DNA from: Aquipseudomonas alcaligenes_A
Lineage (GTDB): Bacteria; Pseudomonadota; Gammaproteobacteria; Pseudomonadales; Pseudomonadaceae
Strand: one strand, 5' to 3'
Length of the DNA: 64,000 bases
NCBI GenBank assembly: GCA_048595745.1
Contig: CP184361.1
Below are positions 58,991 through 64,000 of the stretch, in pieces. A program made the position numbers and the translations under genes. Below the pieces are notes generated by a model. The model saw only the letters and a program-made list of their open reading frames with translations. It was not told the origin of the DNA and made no database searches. Positions within the stretch are counted from its first letter, which is position 1; every line of letters starts with the position of its first letter.

Positions 58991-58998
58991 GAAAGCCC

Positions 58999-59688
58999 AT
59001 GGAACGACGCGGTGCGTTAAAGAGCTGGAACGACGCCAAGGGATTCGGCTTCATCCAGCCTGAGGACGGCGGCGAGCCACTGTTCGTGCATATTTCGGCG
59101 ATGCGCGGTAACAGCCGGCCGCAGGTGGGCGACAGCGTGCTCTACGTTGCCGGCCGCGATGCCCAGGGGCGTCCGCGGGCCCAGCACATGCGCCACGCCG
59201 GGCTCAGTCTCGATCGCCCGGCGATACGCCGCAAACCGTCCGCGCCCCGGCCACCAACTGCCCGCAACAAGCCGAGATCCCCCAGACGTTCCGATGCCAC
59301 GGGTATCCGCGATCTACCGCTCAAGTTGTTGATTCTGGCCGGCCTGTGCCTGCTGCCGATCTGGGGTAGCCTGGCGCTGCTTGGCCACGGCGTATGGTGG
59401 GTGGCGCTGGCGTATCCGCTGGTCAGCCTGTTCAGCTTCTGCCAGTACTGGCTGGACAAGCAGCACGCGCAGAAGGGTCGCTGGCGCACGCCGGAAAACA
59501 GCCTGCACATCGCTGAACTGGCCGGAGGCTGGCCTGGTGCGCTGCTGGCACAGCAGGTGTTCCGCCACAAAACGCGCAAGGCCTCCTTCCAGCTGGTGTG
59601 CTGGGCCATCGTCGCGCTGCATCAGGGCTTCTGGCTGGACCACCTGCTGCTCGGCGGCCGCTACCTGGGCCACCTGTTGCCGCTCTAG
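58999..59688 (+). CDS. Cold-shock domain / DUF1294 fusion membrane protein
   Basis: This 229-residue protein joins an N-terminal cold-shock OB fold (about 1-68, GALKSWNDAKGFGFIQPEDG with the RNP1-like KGFGFI) to a basic linker (about 70-105) and a C-terminal DUF1294 membrane domain with 3-4 helices (about 107-229, YWLDKQHAQKGRWRTPENSL). Such fusions are common in Gammaproteobacteria but their role is not known. Its last 4 nt overlap the convergent YjbR gene. Probably co-transcribed with uppP. Confidence 0.88.
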   Translation: MERRGALKSWNDAKGFGFIQPEDGGEPLFVHISAMRGNSRPQVGDSVLYVAGRDAQGRPRAQHMRHAGLSLDRPAIRRKPSAPRPPTARNKPRSPRRSDATGIRDLPLKLLILAGLCLLPIWGSLALLGHGVWWVALAYPLVSLFSFCQYWLDKQHAQKGRWRTPENSLHIAELAGGWPGALLAQQVFRHKTRKASFQLVCWAIVALHQGFWLDHLLLGGRYLGHLLPL

Positions 59689-60023
59689 TCGAGCAGCAAA
59701 CCCACCTGACGAATCTTCGGCAGCCTGCGCACCACCAGCTGGTGGGCGCGGGTGAGCAACTCCTGCAACTCGGCGTCGCCCAGCGGGAAGGGCTCTCCCA
59801 TGCTCACCCAGTGGGCGCGTGCCAGGTAGGGCGCTGGACGTATGCCCGGGCGATCGACCATGCCGAGGAACAGTTCCGGCGCCACCTTGAACGCCAGCCC
59901 CTCGCTGAGCAGGGCGAACATCTTGTTGCCGGCCACCGAGAACACCCGCACGCCGCCCCATTTGTAATCCTCGCGCGCCCCCGGCAACTGCAGGCAGAAG
60001 TCGGCAACCTGTTGTGGTGTCAT
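59685..60023 (-). CDS. MmcQ/YjbR-family protein
   Basis: This small cytoplasmic protein has 112 residues of the MmcQ/YjbR family (CyaY-like fold, proposed DNA-binding). It opens MTPQQVADFCLQLPGAREDY and contains VFSVAGNKMFALLS, both usual for the family. The convergent overlap of 4 nt with the upstream plus-strand gene leaves no space for terminators. Function unknown. Confidence 0.86.
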   Translation of the reverse strand: MTPQQVADFCLQLPGAREDYKWGGVRVFSVAGNKMFALLSEGLAFKVAPELFLGMVDRPGIRPAPYLARAHWVSMGEPFPLGDAELQELLTRAHQLVVRRLPKIRQVGLLLD

Positions 60024-60098
60024 CGTGGTTTTCCTCCCTGTCGCGGTTGCGGCTAACCTAGCAGAGTCCTGCCCCCTTCACTGCCAAGGAGTCACCCC

Positions 60099-60605
60099 AT
60101 GTCGCTGTCTCTGTACCAGGCTTCCGTTCCCGTGTTCGTGCGCATGTTCGGCAACCTGTCGGCCATTCTCGACAAGGCCGCTGCCTATGCGGAAGCCAGG
60201 AAGATCGATCCTGCCGTGTTGCTCAACGCCCGCCTGGCGCCGGACATGCACCCGCTGACCCGGCAGATCCAGATCGCCAGCGACGCGGCCAAGGGCTGTG
60301 CGGCGCGCCTGGCCGGGGTCGAGGTGCCGAGTTTCGCCGACAGCGAAAGCACCTTCGCCGAGCTGCAGGCACGCATCGCCAAGACCCTGGCGTTCATCAA
60401 CGGCCTGACGCCGGCGCAGATCGACAGCGGGGAAGGGCGCGAAGTGGTGCTCAAGGTTCCCGGCGCCGAGCTGAAGTTCAAGGGTGAGGACTACCTGCTG
60501 CATTTCGTGCTGCCCAACTTCTATTTCCATATCACCACCGCCTACGCCATCCTGCGGCACAACGGTCTGGACATCGGCAAGATGGATTACCTCGGCCGCG
60601 TCTGA
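60099..60605 (+). CDS. DUF1993 family protein
   Basis: This 168-residue cytoplasmic protein has the DUF1993 helical-bundle pattern: the opening ASVPVFVRMFGNLSAILDKA, then LAPDMHPLTRQIQIASDAAK, and NFYFHITTAYAILRHNGLDI near the end (a DinB-like bundle). Function unknown. AAGGAGTC precedes the ATG at good spacing. It is a single gene closed by a strong terminator. Confidence 0.88.
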   Translation: MSLSLYQASVPVFVRMFGNLSAILDKAAAYAEARKIDPAVLLNARLAPDMHPLTRQIQIASDAAKGCAARLAGVEVPSFADSESTFAELQARIAKTLAFINGLTPAQIDSGEGREVVLKVPGAELKFKGEDYLLHFVLPNFYFHITTAYAILRHNGLDIGKMDYLGRV

Positions 60606-60615
60606 GTCCGCACAT

Positions 60616-60645
60616 GAAAAAGCCCCGCATTGGCGGGGCTTTTTC
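60616..60645. terminator. Bidirectional terminator between DUF1993 gene and ABC-F gene
   Basis: The stem GAAAAAGCCCCGC / GCGGGGCTTTTTC with a 4-nt loop has T runs on both strands, between convergent genes. Confidence 0.92.
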
Positions 60646-60660
60646 GTTGCAGGGCAGGCG

Positions 60661-62247
60661 TCAGACGATGATGCCCTGGCTACGCAGGTAGTCGTCGTAG
60701 TTGCCGCTGAAGTCAGTCACGCCGTTGTCGCTCAGCTCGATGATGCGGGTGGCCAGGGAGCTGACGAACTCGCGGTCGTGGCTGACGAAGATCAACGTGC
60801 CCGGATAGTTTTCCAGGGCCAGGTTGAGCGCCTCAATGGACTCCATGTCCAGGTGGTTGGTCGGTTCGTCCATTACCAGCACGTTGGGCTTCTGGCAGGC
60901 CAGCTTGCCGAACAGCATGCGGCCCTGCTCGCCACCGGAGAGGACCTTGACCGACTTCTGGATCTCGTCGGAGGAGAACAGCATGCGGCCCAGGGCGGCG
61001 CGGATGTTCTGCTCGCCGGTGGTCCACTGGCCCATCCACTCGAACAGGGTGTCGTCGGCCTCGAAGTCGTGGGCGTGGTCCTGGGCGTAGTAGCCGACTT
61101 CGGCGCTGTCGGTCCACTTCACGCTACCGGCATCCGGTTGCAGCTCGCCGACCAGGGTCCGCAGCAGGGTGGTCTTGCCAATGCCGTTGGGGCCGATGAT
61201 GGCTACGCGCTCGCCGGCTTCGACCTGGAAGCTGAAGTTCTTGAACAGCACCTTATCGTCGAAGGCCTTGGACAGCTTCTCGATGGTCACGGCCTGGCGG
61301 TGCAGCTTCTTGTTCTGGTCGAAGCGGATGAACGGGCTGACGCGGCTGGACGGCTTGACCTCTTCCAGCTGGATCTTGTCGATCTGCTTGGCGCGCGAAG
61401 TGGCCTGCTTGGCCTTGGAAGCGTTGGCCGAGAAGCGGCTGACGAAGGTCTGCAGTTCGGCGATCTGTGCCTTCTTCTTGGCGTTGTCGGCCAGCAGGCG
61501 CTCGCGGGCCTGGGTCGAGGCGGTCATGTACTCGTCGTAGTTGCCCGGGAACAGGCGCAGCTCGCCGTAGTCCAGGTCCGCCATGTGGGTACAGACCGAG
61601 TTGAGGAAGTGACGGTCGTGGGAAATGATGATCATGGTGCTGTTACGCGCCGTGAGGATACTTTCCAGCCAGCGGATGGTGTTGATGTCCAGGTGGTTGG
61701 TCGGTTCGTCCAGCAGCAGCACTTCCGGATCGGAGAACAGCGCCTGGGCCAGCAGCACGCGCAGTTTCCAGCCCGGCGCCACTTCGCTCATCGGGCCGAA
61801 GTGCTGTTCCAGCGGAATGCCAAGGCCCAGCAGTAGCTCGCCGGCACGTGACTCGGCGGTGTAGCCGTCCATCTCGGCGAACTCGCCTTCCAGCTCGCCG
61901 ACCTTCATGCCGTCCTCTTCGCTCATTTCCGGCAGCGAATAGATGCGGTCACGTTCGGCCTTGACCTTCCACAGCTCCTCGTGGCCCATGATCACCGTGT
62001 CGATCACGGTGAATTCCTCGTAGGCGAACTGGTCCTGGCGCAGCTTACCCAGGCGTACATTCGGCTCGAGCATCACCTGGCCGGCCGATGGCTCCAGATC
62101 GCCACCGAGGATCTTCATGAAGGTCGACTTGCCGCAGCCGTTGGCGCCGATCAGACCGTAGCGGTTGCCGCTGCCGAACTTGACGGAAACGTTCTCGAAC
62201 AGCGGCTTGGCGCCGAACTGCATGGTGATGTTGGCGGTGGAGATCAA
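60661..62247 (-). CDS. ABC-F family ATPase (YbiT-like)
   Basis: This 528-residue soluble protein has two ABC ATPase domains and no membrane part. Walker A motifs are GANGCGKST (about 36-44) and GPNGIGKTT (about 351-359), and both Walker B motifs are followed by EPTNHLD. The second signature is LSGGEQGRML; the first is degenerate (APGWKLRVLLAQAL), as in YbiT. The interdomain linker is the charged P-site tRNA-interaction helix pair (about 245-300). ABC-F proteins act on the ribosome E site to resolve stalled translation. Confidence 0.93.
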   Translation of the reverse strand: MISTANITMQFGAKPLFENVSVKFGSGNRYGLIGANGCGKSTFMKILGGDLEPSAGQVMLEPNVRLGKLRQDQFAYEEFTVIDTVIMGHEELWKVKAERDRIYSLPEMSEEDGMKVGELEGEFAEMDGYTAESRAGELLLGLGIPLEQHFGPMSEVAPGWKLRVLLAQALFSDPEVLLLDEPTNHLDINTIRWLESILTARNSTMIIISHDRHFLNSVCTHMADLDYGELRLFPGNYDEYMTASTQARERLLADNAKKKAQIAELQTFVSRFSANASKAKQATSRAKQIDKIQLEEVKPSSRVSPFIRFDQNKKLHRQAVTIEKLSKAFDDKVLFKNFSFQVEAGERVAIIGPNGIGKTTLLRTLVGELQPDAGSVKWTDSAEVGYYAQDHAHDFEADDTLFEWMGQWTTGEQNIRAALGRMLFSSDEIQKSVKVLSGGEQGRMLFGKLACQKPNVLVMDEPTNHLDMESIEALNLALENYPGTLIFVSHDREFVSSLATRIIELSDNGVTDFSGNYDDYLRSQGIIV

Positions 62248-62267
62248 AGGGCTTACCTATCAATGGC

Positions 62268-62636
62268 TTAGGGGTGTCTGGAGTCGCCTGATACCAATTT
62301 GATACCAATATTCAGCTTCTCCAGCTCACTCCAATCGGAGCTTGAGTTAATCCAGCGGGCGTACGTAGACAGCAGCATCTGCACGCTATGGCCGAGCTGC
62401 TGGGATATGAATGCGGGGTTCATGCCAGACATTGAGCATATTGTCGCATAGGTATGACGGCAGTTGTACGGCGGCCGATAACGTACACCCAGTGCTTTCA
62501 GCACCGGTCGCCACTGATGGGGCAGGTCGGAGGTTTGCTTTACATATTCGTTGTTTTTGGAAGGAGGAAAGACATAGGGCGTTTCATGCAGCCTCTCACC
62601 CAAATTGCTTCCGATAAGCCCCAGGCAAAACCCCAA
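62268..62636 (-). pseudogene. C-terminal remnant of a phage-type tyrosine recombinase (integrase)
   Basis: The frame encodes the catalytic end of a tyrosine recombinase: RPPYNCRHTYATICSMSGMN (Arg/His box), ISQQLGHSVQMLLSTYARWI (second His and nucleophile Tyr). It has no N-terminal arm-binding or core-binding domain. The frame runs into the 3' end of the AraC gene, where the first dozen residues are not integrase-like, so the gene was cut by deletion or rearrangement. This points to a former phage or island insertion beside the ABC-F gene. No partner att repeat was found by eye. Confidence 0.82.
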
Positions 62637-63501
62637 TCACTTTGCTGAACGCGCGTGTGAAGGCTGCGGTGGACTGGTAGCCGCAGGCATCGGCCGCTTC
62701 GGCCACTGGTTGGCCTTGTTGCAGCAGGCGGCACGCCTGGCGCATGCGCAGGCTGAGCAGCACATGGCCAGGGGAAGTGCCGGCCAGTTCCTGGAAACGT
62801 TTGCAGAATGCCGAGCGTGACAGGCCGGTGAGAGCGGCCATGTCTTCGAGTGGCCAGGGCGCCTGGGGTTCTGCAATGAGGCGATCGAGCAGCACGGCGA
62901 ACTGTGGGTGGCGTGCCAGCCCGAGCAGGCCGCCAAGCTCGGCGACAGCCTGGCTCTGTTCGCGCAGCACATAGAGGAACAGCAGATGGCTGAGTCGTTC
63001 CAGTAGTGCGGCGGCGGGCCCCTCGGGGCGCGAGCACTCTTCCATGATCAGTTCGAACAGCCGCCGCGCGGCACTGGAGCCGGGAGCACCGGCGCGCAGT
63101 ACGAGGTGGTCGGGCAGGGCGTCGATGATCAGGCTGCTCAGCCCAGGGCGGAAGTGGAAGAAGCCACACACCAGGCTCACGCCATCGCGAGCGCTGGCGT
63201 CCAGTGGCTGCATCGGGATGCGTGGATTGCATTGTGCTTGCGCCGGTGAGGTCGCGTCGGACAAGCGATATGGCAGGTCGCGCAGCAGGAACACGGCATC
63301 ACCGCTGTGCAAGGCAATGCTTTCCTCGCGCTCCTGCAGGTGCAACCAGCACTCGCCTTGCACCAGCAGGTGAAAGCTGGCCCGTGCCAGCCCATGAGTG
63401 CTGGCCTGCCAACTGCCGCAGTAACGGCCGACATGGAACAGGCTGGCGTCCAGTTCCAGGCTGTCTAATAACCATTCAAAAGGGGCAGTGGAAGAATTCA
63501 T
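62596..63501 (-). CDS. AraC-family transcriptional regulator
   Basis: This 301-residue protein has an N-terminal cupin-like ligand domain (about 15-120: FHLLVQGECWLHL, SGDAVFLLRDLPYRL) and a C-terminal double helix-turn-helix (about 205-300: DMAALTGLSRSAFCKRFQEL and EAADACGYQSTAAFTRAFSK). It belongs to the group with AraC_binding_2/cupin_6-type sensors that often regulate a divergent gene. The divergent neighbour here is a carboxymuconolactone decarboxylase-family gene, its likely target. The C-terminal end overlaps the integrase remnant frame by about 40 nt. Confidence 0.9.
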   Translation of the reverse strand: MNSSTAPFEWLLDSLELDASLFHVGRYCGSWQASTHGLARASFHLLVQGECWLHLQEREESIALHSGDAVFLLRDLPYRLSDATSPAQAQCNPRIPMQPLDASARDGVSLVCGFFHFRPGLSSLIIDALPDHLVLRAGAPGSSAARRLFELIMEECSRPEGPAAALLERLSHLLFLYVLREQSQAVAELGGLLGLARHPQFAVLLDRLIAEPQAPWPLEDMAALTGLSRSAFCKRFQELAGTSPGHVLLSLRMRQACRLLQQGQPVAEAADACGYQSTAAFTRAFSKVIGVLPGAYRKQFG

Positions 63502-63560
63502 CTAATGGAAAGACTCAGGAGCAAGTGAACGCGACTTTAGAATATGGCTCACGATTTTTA

Positions 63561-63593
63561 TAACCAAGAAAATAGCGTCACACCTCTTGGTTA
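63561..63593. promoter_or_regulatory. 9-bp inverted repeat before the CMD-family gene
   Basis: TAACCAAGA (63561-63569) and TCTTGGTTA (63585-63593) are perfect complements with a 15-nt spacer. The right arm abuts the AGGAG ribosome-binding site of the plus-strand gene. Possible operator or RNA hairpin. Confidence 0.6.
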
Positions 63594-63604
63594 GGAGATG
63601 AACC

Positions 63605-64000
63605 ATGTCTCGCGTCACCCTACAGACTCTTGAATCCGCCCCACAAGAAGCGCAGCCCTTCCTGCAGAACGCCCTGAAGAATTCTGGCTTCATTCCCAAC
63701 CTGCTGGCGGTGCTGGCCAACGCGCCGGCGGCGCTGGAAACCTATGTCACCGTCTCTGCGCTCAATGGCAAGGCCAGCCTTGGCCTGGCCGAGCGCGAGG
63801 TGATCCAACTGATTGCCGCCACCACCCATGGCTGCAGCTTCTGCGTCGCGGGGCATACGGCCGTGGCGCAGAACAAGGCCAAGCTGCCAGCCGAGGTCAT
63901 CGAGGCGCTGCGCGCCCGCGGGGAGCTGCCCAACGCACGCTACGAAGCCCTGGCGGCGTTCACCCGCGCGGTGATCGCCACGCGTGGCAACGTCAGTGAT
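63605..64000 (+). CDS. Carboxymuconolactone decarboxylase (AhpD-like) family protein, 3' end cut
   Basis: 132 codons are open to the window edge. The product opens MSRVTLQTLESAPQEAQPFL and carries the AhpD-like redox block LAEREVIQLIAATTHGCSFC followed by VAGHT, with the Glu, CxxC and His of the alkylhydroperoxidase active site (about 63-88). FIPNLLAVLANAPAALETYV is typical of this subfamily. A strong AGGAG lies 7 nt before the ATG. It is divergent from the AraC-type regulator, which probably controls it. Likely role: thiol-linked peroxide or quinone defence, by family. Confidence 0.88.
   Translation, partial: MSRVTLQTLESAPQEAQPFLQNALKNSGFIPNLLAVLANAPAALETYVTVSALNGKASLGLAEREVIQLIAATTHGCSFCVAGHTAVAQNKAKLPAEVIEALRARGELPNARYEALAAFTRAVIATRGNVSD

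Overview
The window reads as a chromosomal segment of a Pseudomonas-type gammaproteobacterium. The protein families, GC-rich codon use, sigma-54 and sigma-28 flagellar promoters, and the order folE / Smr / isochorismatase-like / prmB / aroC / MFS / mtnB-mtnD-mtnC all fit that genus. That order matches P. aeruginosa as I remember it; I made no alignment. I see no rRNA, tRNA, CRISPR array or intact mobile element.

Region 1 (1-24060, all + strand) is a flagellar and chemotaxis cluster. It holds the end of cheR, then flgBCDE, flgFGHIJKL, a two-gene glycosylation cassette (a methyltransferase and a 1592-residue multi-domain glycosyltransferase), fliC, flaG, fliD, two fliS paralogues and a fliT-like gene. 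Sigma-54 type -24/-12 elements precede flgB, flgF and the glycosylation cassette. A sigma-28 promoter precedes fliC, and a second sigma-28-like one sits inside the fliD operon before fliS. The expected fleQ regulator does not follow; an unrelated operon does.

Region 2 (24150-32710, - strand) is nitrate assimilation: nitrate transporter, fused PP2C phosphatase/Ser-Thr kinase, FAD-NAD(P)H electron-transfer subunit, molybdenum nitrate reductase and siroheme methyltransferase. It forms two transcription units. Each has a sigma-54 element, then a leader with hexaloop hairpins (A at loop position 1, G at 4), the last of which overlaps an intrinsic terminator. This is the layout expected for ANTAR (NasT/NasR) antitermination. 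No siroheme nitrite reductase is present.

Region 3 (32714-47170) is mixed metabolism: thioesterase, ZIP-like transporter, pyrF, SDR, BASS symporter, BenE and LysE transporters, a MarR regulator facing an aminotransferase-GST pair, folE, a small protein coupled to a GMC oxidoreductase, Smr protein, isochorismatase-like hydrolase and prmB. The MarR-aminotransferase gap carries two 17-bp operators whose centres are 42 bp apart.

Region 4 (47348-64000) holds aroC, an MFS permease, methionine salvage genes mtnB-mtnD-mtnC, an operon pairing a RoxA-like dihaem cytochrome with a catalase-like haem protein, a Cache chemoreceptor with an unknown partner, uppP, a cold-shock/DUF1294 fusion, small conserved genes, an ABC-F ATPase, a tyrosine-recombinase remnant, an AraC regulator and the start of a carboxymuconolactone decarboxylase-family gene. 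Structured intergenic repeats occur at two loci of about 88 bp (CCCTCTCCC hairpins) and two REP-like sites (TAGCCCGG).
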